From assembly GCA_947259235.1 (NCBI GenBank), contig CAMYLL010000165.1:1-6330 (forward strand): a stretch of DNA of 6,330 nucleotides, given 5' to 3'. The notes under the pieces are model-generated. The model saw only the letters and a list, made by a program, of their open reading frames with translations, did not search any database and was not told where the DNA came from. Positions 1 to 5,885 of the stretch are shown one piece after another (within the stretch, counting starts at the first letter, position 1; each line of letters starts with the position of its first letter). The position numbers and the translations under genes are program-made. The stretch is from an uncultured Pseudodesulfovibrio sp. GTDB lineage: Bacteria > Desulfobacterota > Desulfovibrionia > Desulfovibrionales > Desulfovibrionaceae.

Positions 1-56
1 GTGAACTGATCATGAAAAGCCAAAACAGCCATGAACTTGTTCAAATCAATTTTCAT
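1..56 (-). CDS. Possible 5' end of an unidentified gene, cut by the window edge
   Basis: An ATG at 54-56 on the minus strand opens a frame of 18 codons without a stop before the window ends. Its A-T-G overlaps the TGA stop of the upstream membrane-protein gene (an ATGA junction), an arrangement typical of translationally coupled genes. The predicted start reads MKIDLNKFMAVLAFHDQF. I do not recognise it. A short G-rich run about 5 nt upstream could serve as a weak ribosome binding site. The stretch is AT-rich compared with the rest of the window. It may be a real downstream gene, a chance open frame in foreign DNA, or the displaced continuation of the truncated membrane protein. Eighteen codons are too few to decide. 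Confidence 0.25.
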   Translation of the reverse strand, partial: MKIDLNKFMAVLAFHDQF

Positions 57-808
57 TTCAGCCCCCGAGGCTCAACAACTTGCCGGAATTCAAAGACTTG
101 TGCGACAGGTGCATAATACCGGGTCAGTCGCCAGCTCCCCTCCCCCGCAAGCAGGAGGTTGTGATAAAGCAACCCCGCCACCAGCGCGCCGATCATCGCC
201 AGATTGATCCCCACCACCACGCGCTCCACGCGCTCGATCCCCTTGAGCCCGCGCAGCAGGCCCACAGCGCCGATGCCCACAAGGATCAGGGTGACCAGCC
301 CCTTTCCCCACAGGGGAGACAGACTCCCCAACGGTTGCAGAGCGAAGCTGGCGAGAAGCTGGAGGTAATATGAAACCGATATGCAGTAGGCTCCGGCCAG
401 GGCGAAATATGACGCTTTTTCGAGCAGTTGGGCCGCTTCTCCCGCCTGAACCCGGCTCCCAGCCGCGCAGTGGGCCTTGTGCAGCCGGTGCTCTTCGCGC
501 TCGGGAGACTGCACGGGGCAAGCTGTCTCAAGCAGCGGCTCGGCATGGCGGAAGTTGAAGCGGATGACCGCCCCTACGCAGTATGCCAGCGCGAGCAGAC
601 CGATCATAGCAACCACTGCATAGTTGCCCACATTGGCATAGAGCAACGGCGCGCAGACGAGAAATCCGCTCCCCATGATCGATGCCAGCGGCGTGACTGT
701 GGCCCGCCAAACAGACGCCCCGGTCAGCGGCCTGTAGAAAAGCAACACTCCGGCAAGGCATGCTGCGGCCAGTATGACGATAAGGCTTGATGCCGGGACA
801 TTCGGCAC
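53..808 (-). CDS. Polytopic inner-membrane protein, possibly a C-terminally truncated transporter
   Basis: This 251-aa protein has about six hydrophobic membrane segments, near residues 7-25, 39-58, 60-82, 133-157, 168-187 and 195-219. A polar, charged loop (about 83-132) separates the first three from the last three. The second segment contains ASIMGSGFL, which recalls the glycine-rich unwound helix of APC-superfamily permeases, but the match is short and the family call is tentative. Such transporters normally have 10 or more segments. This protein stops after six with a non-hydrophobic tail (FEFRQVVEPRGLK), so it may be truncated or disrupted. The start is GTG at 806-808, supported by a good GGAGGA ribosome binding site (818-823) at 9-nt spacing. 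A candidate promoter lies at 885-913. Substrate unknown. It could also be a complete small membrane protein of an unfamiliar family. Confidence 0.65.
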   Translation of the reverse strand: MPNVPASSLIVILAAACLAGVLLFYRPLTGASVWRATVTPLASIMGSGFLVCAPLLYANVGNYAVVAMIGLLALAYCVGAVIRFNFRHAEPLLETACPVQSPEREEHRLHKAHCAAGSRVQAGEAAQLLEKASYFALAGAYCISVSYYLQLLASFALQPLGSLSPLWGKGLVTLILVGIGAVGLLRGLKGIERVERVVVGINLAMIGALVAGLLYHNLLLAGEGSWRLTRYYAPVAQVFEFRQVVEPRGLK

Positions 809-878
809 GAGACGCGATCCTCCGGAAACACATTAAAACTCGGGGCAACTGACGGCCCACGGGCCTGCTTGAAACCCA

Positions 879-913
879 GCATATTGAATATGCCGCTACT
901 CCGGGCAAGTCAA
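879..913 (-). promoter_or_regulatory. Candidate promoter with overlapping palindrome, upstream of the membrane-protein gene
   Basis: Read on the minus strand, TTGACT (908-913) is followed after 17 nt by TATTCA (885-890), a plausible sigma-70 pair with a strong -35 and a weak -10 (3 of 6 matches). The -10 lies inside a perfect 15-bp palindrome at 879-893 (GCATATT-C-AATATGC). That is a typical size and position for the operator of a dimeric repressor. The GTG start of the membrane-protein gene is about 75 bp downstream. The palindrome is seen directly; its role is inference. Confidence 0.35.
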
Positions 914-960
914 ACCGCGCCAGGACAAGGAAGCAGCCGCCCTGCGCGCACGACGAATGA

Positions 961-1000
961 AAAACGAAAAAGGGCTTACGAGAATTACTCGTAAGCCCTT
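961..1000 (-). terminator. Rho-independent terminator after tRNA-Ser
   Basis: A perfect 13-bp inverted repeat (arms 970-982 and 988-1000, 5-nt loop AATTA) is followed on the minus strand by two T runs of four or more, interrupted by CG. The hairpin begins 8 bp after the tRNA 3' end, so it ends the tRNA transcript and any read-through from pyrD. The plus side lacks a comparable T run. Confidence 0.9.
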
Positions 1001-1008
1001 GTGATTGC

Positions 1009-1100
1009 TGGCGGAGAGGAGAGGATTTGAACCTCCGTTGGAGTTCCCCCCAAACACGCTTTCCAGGCGTGCTCCTTAAGCCGTACTCGGACACCTCTCC
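1009..1100 (-). tRNA. tRNA-Ser (anticodon GGA)
   Basis: The minus strand folds as a class II tRNA. The 7-bp acceptor stem (GGAGAGG at 1094-1100 with CCTCTCC at 1013-1019) is followed by discriminator G and an encoded CCA at 1009-1011. The anticodon stem-loop is CACGC-CTGGAAA-GCGTG, giving anticodon GGA, which reads UCC and UCU serine codons. A long variable arm of about six pairs (TTGGGG with CTCCAA, one G-U) and a T arm with loop TTCAAAT follow. The long variable arm and the discriminator G are serine hallmarks. It lies 75 bp downstream of pyrD on the same strand and just upstream of a strong terminator. Confidence 0.97.
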
Positions 1101-1115
1101 GCGTCAGAGAGGCAG

Positions 1116-1144
1116 TAACTAACCAAAATGACGCCTCATGGCAA
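1116..1144 (-). promoter_or_regulatory. Weak candidate promoter for tRNA-Ser
   Basis: On the minus strand TTGCCA (1139-1144, five of six matches to the -35 consensus) lies 17 nt upstream of TAGTTA (1116-1121), placed correctly for a start about 9 nt before the mature tRNA. The -10 matches the consensus poorly (two of six), so this rests mainly on the -35 and the spacing. The tRNA could instead be transcribed from the pyrKD promoter. Confidence 0.25.
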
Positions 1145-1175
1145 GAGAAAATTTCCCGCAAATATCCCGGCCGGT

Positions 1176-2093
1176 TCACAAAGGCAGTTCGAGACTCCCT
1201 CTGAACTCCTCCAGGCTCTTGGCGCCGATCTCGCCGAGCAGGGCCTCGATCTCGTCGACAAGACGGAAGGAGAAATCCGGCCGCAGGAAATTGGCCGTGC
1301 CCACCTGCACCGCGTGTGCGCCCACCAGGATGAACTCCAGCGCGTCCTCGGCACAGGATATGCCGCCTATGCCCACCACGGGGATGTCCACCGCCCTCAC
1401 GGCCTGATGCACGCAGCGCAGGGCCACGGGCTTGATGGCAGGACCGGACAGCCCGGCAATGACGTTGGCAATGCGCGGCCTTCTGCGGCGGATGTCCACG
1501 GCCATGCCGGAAAGAGTGTTGATGAGGGACAGGGAATCGGCTCCCCCGTCCGCCGCGGCCCGGGCGCAGACCGCTATGTCCGTGACATTGGGCGAGAGCT
1601 TGACCATGACAGGCTTGTTTCCCGCCCGCTTCTTCACGGACTCTGTCACCCGGGCTATCTGGGCCGGGTCCTGGCCAAAGGCTATGCCGCCCTCCTTGAC
1701 GTTGGGGCAGGAGACGTTGACCTCAAGGGCGGCCACGCCTTCCTCGCCCGAGAGCACCCCGGCCAGCTCGCCGAATTCCCGGGCGTCGCAGGCATAGAGA
1801 TTGGCGACGATGGCAACATCCCTCCACGGCAGCGAGGGCAGCGCCTTGGTGACAAAGTGCTCCACCCCGGGGTTCTGGATGCCGATGGCGTTGAGCATGC
1901 CGCACGGCGTCTCGGCGATGCGCGGCATGGGATTGCCCTCGCGCGGCTTGAGTGAAAGCCCCTTGACCACGATGCCGCCCAGTTTCCTGAGGTCGCCGTA
2001 TGGCGCGAACTCAAGGCCGAAGCCAAAGGTTCCCGAGGCGGTCATGACCGGATTCTTCAGGCTCAGCCCGCCGAATGTGACATTCATATCCAT
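1176..2093 (-). CDS. pyrD: Dihydroorotate dehydrogenase B (NAD+), catalytic subunit PyrD
   Basis: This is the FMN-dependent TIM-barrel subunit of class 1B dihydroorotate dehydrogenase, which oxidises dihydroorotate to orotate in pyrimidine synthesis in the cytoplasm. At 305 aa it has the usual length for the class. Visible motifs are the N-terminal NPVMTASGTFGFG (14-26), an active-site loop with NAIGIQNPG (68-76), and NVSCPN (126-131), whose Cys129 is the expected catalytic base of class 1 enzymes. KLSPN (165-169), GLSGPAIKP (214-222), and the phosphate-binding VGIGGI (240-245) and VGTANF (264-269) follow. ATG at 2091-2093 is preferred because a GGGAG ribosome binding site (2102-2106) sits 8 nt upstream and overlaps the pyrK stop codon; the second ATG (2085-2087) would leave 14 nt. 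Co-transcription with pyrK, 12 bp upstream, is almost certain. Confidence 0.97.
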   Translation of the reverse strand: MDMNVTFGGLSLKNPVMTASGTFGFGLEFAPYGDLRKLGGIVVKGLSLKPREGNPMPRIAETPCGMLNAIGIQNPGVEHFVTKALPSLPWRDVAIVANLYACDAREFGELAGVLSGEEGVAALEVNVSCPNVKEGGIAFGQDPAQIARVTESVKKRAGNKPVMVKLSPNVTDIAVCARAAADGGADSLSLINTLSGMAVDIRRRRPRIANVIAGLSGPAIKPVALRCVHQAVRAVDIPVVGIGGISCAEDALEFILVGAHAVQVGTANFLRPDFSFRLVDEIEALLGEIGAKSLEEFRGSLELPL

Positions 2094-2105
2094 AAAAGAA
2101 ACTCC

Positions 2106-2891
2106 CTACAGTTCAACCTTGTCGGACCAGAAGACCGGCCCCTTGGTGCAGACCTGGGCATGATGCCCGTCGCCGTCGCGCGTCACGCAACCCAGACACG
2201 CGCCCACGCCGCAGGCCATGCGGTTCTCAAGGGACACCTGGGCCCGCGCTCCAAGCTCTGCGGCAAAGGCCTTGACCGTACGCATGAAGGGCGTCGGTCC
2301 ACAGGCGAGGATGAGCCCGTCCCTGGCCGCATATTCCGCGATCTGCTCGCGCATGGACGCAATGATGCGGTCGAGATCACACGGCTGTTCCTCGATCATG
2401 CACCTGCTGTCGACCCGCCGGGAGAGCAGCTCGTAGGGATAACAATCCAGCGGCAGCCGGTGGGCCAGGAAGAGACGAATATTCTCCGGATGCGGATGTT
2501 GCTCGACATAGCCTCGAAAAGGTGCGATGCCGATTCCCCCGGCAAGCAACAGCGTGGGCGTCTGCGGCTCCACGGCAAAGGAATTGCCAAGTGGTCCCCA
2601 GACGGCGACCTCGTCTCCCGCCTTGAGGGACGCGATGCGGGCCGTGCCCCGCCCCACCTTCTGGATGAATATGGTCAGGCTCTCATCGTCCGCGGCGGAG
2701 ATGGAGAACGGCCTGGCCCAGAGCATATCGAGGTCCCAGGACGTGGGCCGGATCATGATGAACTGGCCGGGCTTCCACCCGTCCCAATCCGGCATGGCCA
2801 GCCTGATCTCGAAAAATTCGTCCGGCCTTTTTAATTGACCGACCGGGGCCACTTCCAATACCGTAACATTCCGGCAGCTCCTCAAGGACAT
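2106..2891 (-). CDS. pyrK: Dihydroorotate dehydrogenase B, electron transfer subunit PyrK
   Basis: PyrK carries FAD and a [2Fe-2S] cluster and moves electrons from PyrD's FMN to NAD+ in the PyrD2-PyrK2 complex. The 261-aa protein shows the ferredoxin-reductase fold in order: FAD-binding RPFSIS (60-65), WGPLGNSF (98-105), the nucleotide-binding GGIGIAPF (118-125), and ACGPTPFM (196-203). The cluster ligands are Cys227, Cys232, Cys235 and Cys248, in the family spacing C-x4-C-x2-C-x12-C. Length and motifs are normal. It is the first gene of the pyrK-pyrD pair. The start ATG (2889-2891) has only a weak AAGG upstream and sits 11 bp from the divergent U32 start, so there is no room for a PyrR-type attenuator leader. 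Similar reductase subunits occur in other enzymes, but the adjacent class 1B pyrD settles the call. Confidence 0.96.
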   Translation of the reverse strand: MSLRSCRNVTVLEVAPVGQLKRPDEFFEIRLAMPDWDGWKPGQFIMIRPTSWDLDMLWARPFSISAADDESLTIFIQKVGRGTARIASLKAGDEVAVWGPLGNSFAVEPQTPTLLLAGGIGIAPFRGYVEQHPHPENIRLFLAHRLPLDCYPYELLSRRVDSRCMIEEQPCDLDRIIASMREQIAEYAARDGLILACGPTPFMRTVKAFAAELGARAQVSLENRMACGVGACLGCVTRDGDGHHAQVCTKGPVFWSDKVEL

Positions 2892-2902
2892 GCGACAACC
2901 TT

Positions 2903-4885
2903 ATGAGTATAAAACATTTACCAGAAATAATGGCGCCCGCAGGGGATACGTCATCCTTCCTCGCCGCCGTGGCGGCCGGGGCGGACGCCGTGTACGTAGG
3001 GTTGAAACACTTCTCGGCCCGGATGCAGGCCACCAACTTCTCTATCAGCGAGCTGGCGCAACTGGCAAGCCTGGGACGCGACCGGGGAACCCGGACGTAC
3101 GTTGCCATGAACACCCTGGTCAAGCCCGGCGACGTTGAATCCGCAGGCAGGCTTATGGAGCGGCTGCAGAAAAACGTCAAGCCCTACGCCATCATCGTTC
3201 AGGATCTGGCCATGATAGAGCTGGCCAAGCAGGTCGGGTTCAAGGGCGAGATACACCTCTCGACCCTGGCCAACCTGAGCCATCCGGCCGGTCTGGAAAT
3301 CGCCAGGAAGCTTGGCGCAAGCCGCGTGGTCGTGCCCCGCGAGCTGAACCTCGACGAGGTCAAGCTCATGGCCGACGCCTGTCCCAAGGACCTCGATCTG
3401 GAAATTTTCGTCCACGGCGCGCTGTGCAACTGCATCTCGGGTCGTTGCTACTGGAGCAGCTACCTGGGCGGCAAATCCAGCCTGCGCGGCCGGTGCGTCC
3501 AGCCCTGCCGCCGCCTCTACAAGCAGGGCAAGCAGGACGCCGAGCGTCTCTTCTCCTGCACCGATCTCTCCCTGGACGTGCTGACCAAGCCACTGCTCGA
3601 CATGCCCAAGATCACGTCATGGAAGATCGAAGGCCGCAAAAAAGGCCCCCATTACGTCTATTACACGGTGCGCGCCTACCAGATGCTGCGGGACAATCCA
3701 TCCGACGCCCAGGCCAAGAAGACGGCCATGGACCTGCTGGACCAGGCGCTGGGCAGACCCGCCACCCATTCCGTTTTTCTGCCCCAGCGTCCGTTCATGC
3801 CCATCCAGCCCAAGGAAGAGACCAGCTCGGGCAGGTTCGTGGGCGAGATCAAGCGCGACCAGAAAAAACTCTATTTCCAGCCGCGCGAGGATCTCCATCC
3901 CGGCGACCTCATCCGGGTTGGATACGAGGACCAGCCGGGCCACAGAACCCTGTCCATCCGCCGCCGCGTGCCCAAGCGCGGCCGCATGGACATCCCCTAC
4001 TCGGCCAAGATCAAGGGGCCGAACCTGCCTGTGGGAACCAAGGTCTTCCTGGTGGACCGCCGCGAGCCGGAGCTGGTCAAGCTCATAAAGAACCTCGAAG
4101 GCGAACTGGCCCTCTTCCCCGCGCCGGAGCCCAAGGAATCCAAGTACACGCCCAAGTGGCCCAAGGCCGCAGCGCGCGGCAAGGGCCGCCCGGAGAATAT
4201 CTCCCTGTTCCGAGTCCCGCCGCGCGGCCGCGTCAATGGCCGTGCCGCATTCTGGCTGGAGCGCATCTCGCTGAGCAAGGTGGCACGGAACCAGACCGGC
4301 CGCACCCAGTGGTGGATGCCCCCGGTCATCTGGCCGGACGAGGATAAGAAATACCGCTCTCTGATCAAGGAAGCCGTCAAGAACGGCGCGCGGGAATTCG
4401 TCATCAACGCCCCCTGGCAGGTGGCCTATTTCGAGGACCGCAAGAACATAACCCTGGTTGCCGGTCCCTTCTGCAACGCGGCCAATGCCTTTGCGCTCCA
4501 GGTACTGAAGAACCTGGGCTGCTCCTCGGCCATCATCAGCCCGGAGCTTCCCGGCGAGGACGTCCTGGCCCTGAGCAACAACCCGCCCCTGCACCTGGGC
4601 ATAGTCATCAAGGGAATGTGGCCCTTCGGCCTGTCGCGCTTCCTGGCAGACGCCGTCCGCCTCGACGAACCCATCAAGAGTCCCATGCACGAGGTCTCCT
4701 TTGTCCGCAAATACGGCCAGACCAACTGGATATACCCCGGCTGGGAGCTTGACCTGAGCGAAGAGTACAAGGGACTGGACCGGGCCGGGTTCAAGAGCTT
4801 CGTCACCATGATCGAAGACTGGCCCAAGGACGTCCCGAAACCGAGACGGACAAGCACATTCAATTGGCGATTGCAGCTTCTGTAG
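2903..4885 (+). CDS. U32-family protein (annotated peptidase; probable Fe-S enzyme), long two-part form
   Basis: The first 260 residues are a clear U32 domain: PEIMAPAG (8-14) opens the barrel, GADAVYVG (26-33) follows, then HGALC (171-175), a cysteine cluster (Cys175, 177, 182, 198, 202, 219) around SGRCYWSS and RGRCVQPCRRLY, and KIEGRKK (241-247). Members such as E. coli UbiU/UbiV, TrhP (YegQ) and RlhA (YdcP) use this region for a [4Fe-4S] cluster or in hydroxylation of RNA or ubiquinone precursors; others were described as collagenase-like peptidases. At 660 aa the protein is close in length to RlhA, but I do not see an RlhA-like cysteine-rich C-terminus. A Pro/Lys/Arg-rich linker (about 405-443) leads to a second region (about 465-660) containing GPFCNAANAFALQVLKNLG and SPELPGED, which looks like a second barrel-like half. 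The start ATG has no close ribosome binding site (AAGGA is 14 nt upstream). A TTGACC at 2835-2840 inside pyrK is the only promoter-like hexamer noticed. Substrate is undetermined. Confidence 0.88.
   Translation: MSIKHLPEIMAPAGDTSSFLAAVAAGADAVYVGLKHFSARMQATNFSISELAQLASLGRDRGTRTYVAMNTLVKPGDVESAGRLMERLQKNVKPYAIIVQDLAMIELAKQVGFKGEIHLSTLANLSHPAGLEIARKLGASRVVVPRELNLDEVKLMADACPKDLDLEIFVHGALCNCISGRCYWSSYLGGKSSLRGRCVQPCRRLYKQGKQDAERLFSCTDLSLDVLTKPLLDMPKITSWKIEGRKKGPHYVYYTVRAYQMLRDNPSDAQAKKTAMDLLDQALGRPATHSVFLPQRPFMPIQPKEETSSGRFVGEIKRDQKKLYFQPREDLHPGDLIRVGYEDQPGHRTLSIRRRVPKRGRMDIPYSAKIKGPNLPVGTKVFLVDRREPELVKLIKNLEGELALFPAPEPKESKYTPKWPKAAARGKGRPENISLFRVPPRGRVNGRAAFWLERISLSKVARNQTGRTQWWMPPVIWPDEDKKYRSLIKEAVKNGAREFVINAPWQVAYFEDRKNITLVAGPFCNAANAFALQVLKNLGCSSAIISPELPGEDVLALSNNPPLHLGIVIKGMWPFGLSRFLADAVRLDEPIKSPMHEVSFVRKYGQTNWIYPGWELDLSEEYKGLDRAGFKSFVTMIEDWPKDVPKPRRTSTFNWRLQLL
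2906..2911 (-). promoter_or_regulatory. Candidate -10 element for pyrK inside the U32 coding start
   Basis: TATACT on the minus strand matches the -10 consensus at five of six positions. It would place transcription start near 2899, leaving a leader of only about 8 nt before the pyrK ATG. No good -35 hexamer is seen 16-18 nt upstream. The element lies in codons 2-3 of the divergent U32 gene. Confidence 0.3.
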
Positions 4886-4907
4886 CCGCCAGTATCATGA
4901 CCACAAT

Positions 4908-4944
4908 AAGGGGGGAGGCATCGCTAATGCTTCCCCCCTTTTTA
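4908..4944 (+). terminator. Rho-independent terminator of the U32 gene
   Basis: A 14-bp stem with one G-U pair (arms 4908-4921 and 4927-4940, loop CGCTA) contains a run of six G-C pairs and runs into TTTTTA at 4939-4944. It starts 22 bp after the U32 stop codon. On the minus strand the flanking run (TTATT) is weak, so it acts mainly on plus-strand transcripts. Confidence 0.92.
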
Positions 4945-5009
4945 TCTCCGGCCGGATGAACCGACTGGACCGCCAACGGAGTGCAGCTATCGCCCACAAG
5001 CGCGGCAAT

Positions 5010-5061
5010 AAAAAAGGCCGAGCCCGAAGCATATTTACCATATGCAGGGATTCGACCTTTT
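5010..5061 (-). terminator. Terminator of the PBP1A-phzF transcript
   Basis: Read on the minus strand, a long interrupted hairpin has an outer 10-bp stem (5052-5061 with 5012-5021, one G-U pair), a central part in which CCC can pair with GGG, and an inner 6-bp stem (5040-5045 with 5029-5034) around a 5-nt loop. The outer stem ends in a run of six Ts followed by ATTG. It lies 27 bp after the phzF stop. With the terminator at 4908-4944 it insulates the two converging genes. Confidence 0.8.
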
Positions 5062-5088
5062 CAATGATCGCACGTCTTGTTCTGTCGG

Positions 5089-5871
5089 CTAAAGCAGGAT
5101 TGTCCCCTTCATGAAGGTCACTGCAGGGCCGGCGATCTTGACACGGTCGCCGAGGTTCTCGCAGATGAGCACGCCGCCGCGCCTGGAGGCCTGATAGGCC
5201 ATCAGCCGGGACTTGCCCAGCCGAGCGGCCCAGAAAGGAACCAGGGTGCAGTGGGCCGACCCGGTAACCGGGTCTTCGGGGAGCCCGGTGATGGAAACGA
5301 AGGTCCGGGAGACGAAATCATGATCAAGCCCCGGTGCAGTGCAGATCATGCACAGGCCGTCGAGCTTGGAAACCAGCCGGTGGTCCGGCTTCAGGGCGGC
5401 GATCTGCTCCTGGGTATCAAAGACGGCCATCATGTCGCGCTCGCCCATGAACAGTTCTGAGGGTTTCGCCCCCAGAGCCTTGGTCACCCGTTCGGTCACC
5501 TGAATCTCGCGCACCGTCCAGGCCGGGAAATCCATGGAGTACAGCTCGCCCTCGCGGTCCACGAAAAGGCGCCCGCTCTTGGTCTCGAAAACCACGACCG
5601 GGTCGGCATATTCGAGAAATTCATAAAGAACGTGCGCGCTGGCCAGGGTGGCATGGCCGCACAGGTCCATCTCGTAATCCGGAGTGAACCAGCGCAAATC
5701 GAAGTACTCGCCCCTGCGCACGAAAAAGGCCGTCTCTGCAAGCCCGCATTCGGCAGCGATGTTCTGCATCAGATCATCGCTCAGCCACTCGAACAACGGA
5801 ACCACTGCAGCGGGGTTTCCGCTGAAAACCTCGCTTGCAAAGGCATCCACCTGATAAATGTCAAGCTCCAT
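5089..5871 (-). CDS. PhzF-family isomerase-like protein
   Basis: This 260-aa protein has the two-lobed diaminopimelate-epimerase fold of the PhzF family, whose founder isomerises dihydro-3-hydroxyanthranilate in phenazine synthesis. Most chromosomal members have no known substrate. Visible motifs are the N-terminal YQVDAFASEVFSGNPAAVV (6-24), GLAETAFF (43-50) with Glu46 at the position of the catalytic glutamate of PhzF, the DLCGHATLAS loop (69-78), and the second-lobe EDPVTGSAHC (199-208) and RRGG (230-233). Length is typical or slightly short. The ATG (5869-5871) has a GAGG ribosome binding site (5879-5882) 7 nt upstream. The gene starts 14 bp after the PBP1A stop on the same strand and probably shares its transcript. 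No other phenazine genes are present, so a phenazine role is unlikely. Confidence 0.93.
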   Translation of the reverse strand: MELDIYQVDAFASEVFSGNPAAVVPLFEWLSDDLMQNIAAECGLAETAFFVRRGEYFDLRWFTPDYEMDLCGHATLASAHVLYEFLEYADPVVVFETKSGRLFVDREGELYSMDFPAWTVREIQVTERVTKALGAKPSELFMGERDMMAVFDTQEQIAALKPDHRLVSKLDGLCMICTAPGLDHDFVSRTFVSITGLPEDPVTGSAHCTLVPFWAARLGKSRLMAYQASRRGGVLICENLGDRVKIAGPAVTFMKGTILL

Positions 5872-5885
5872 GGCGCTTCCTCGTT

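Noticed and set aside
854..865. Short GGCCC/GGGCC inverted repeat in the leader of the membrane-protein gene
   Set aside because: Only 5 bp with a 2-nt gap, which is expected by chance in GC-rich DNA, and not placed to block the ribosome binding site.
1009..1040. tRNA-Ser 3' end as an integration (att) site for an island to its left
   Set aside because: No second copy of the tRNA 3' end and no integrase is visible in the window. The tRNA is followed at once by its own terminator.
528..1094. 188-codon minus-strand open frame spanning the tRNA, terminator and promoter region
   Set aside because: It begins inside tRNA-Ser, crosses the terminator hairpin and overlaps the membrane-protein gene in another frame, so it cannot be a real gene.
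1128..1955. 275-codon plus-strand open frame opposite pyrD
   Set aside because: It is the antisense shadow of a confidently identified gene with GC-rich codons. Its composition (many Gly, His, Arg, Asp) is typical of such shadows, and no family motif is seen.
2160..2834. 224-codon plus-strand open frame opposite pyrK
   Set aside because: Antisense shadow of pyrK; Arg/His/Gly-rich with no recognisable domain.
3617..4690. 357-codon minus-strand open frame opposite the U32 gene, and a 307-codon plus-strand frame at 3424-4347
   Set aside because: Both overlap a clear U32 coding sequence. The minus frame mirrors its codons and the plus frame is Pro/Arg/Gly-rich low complexity. Neither has a plausible start context.
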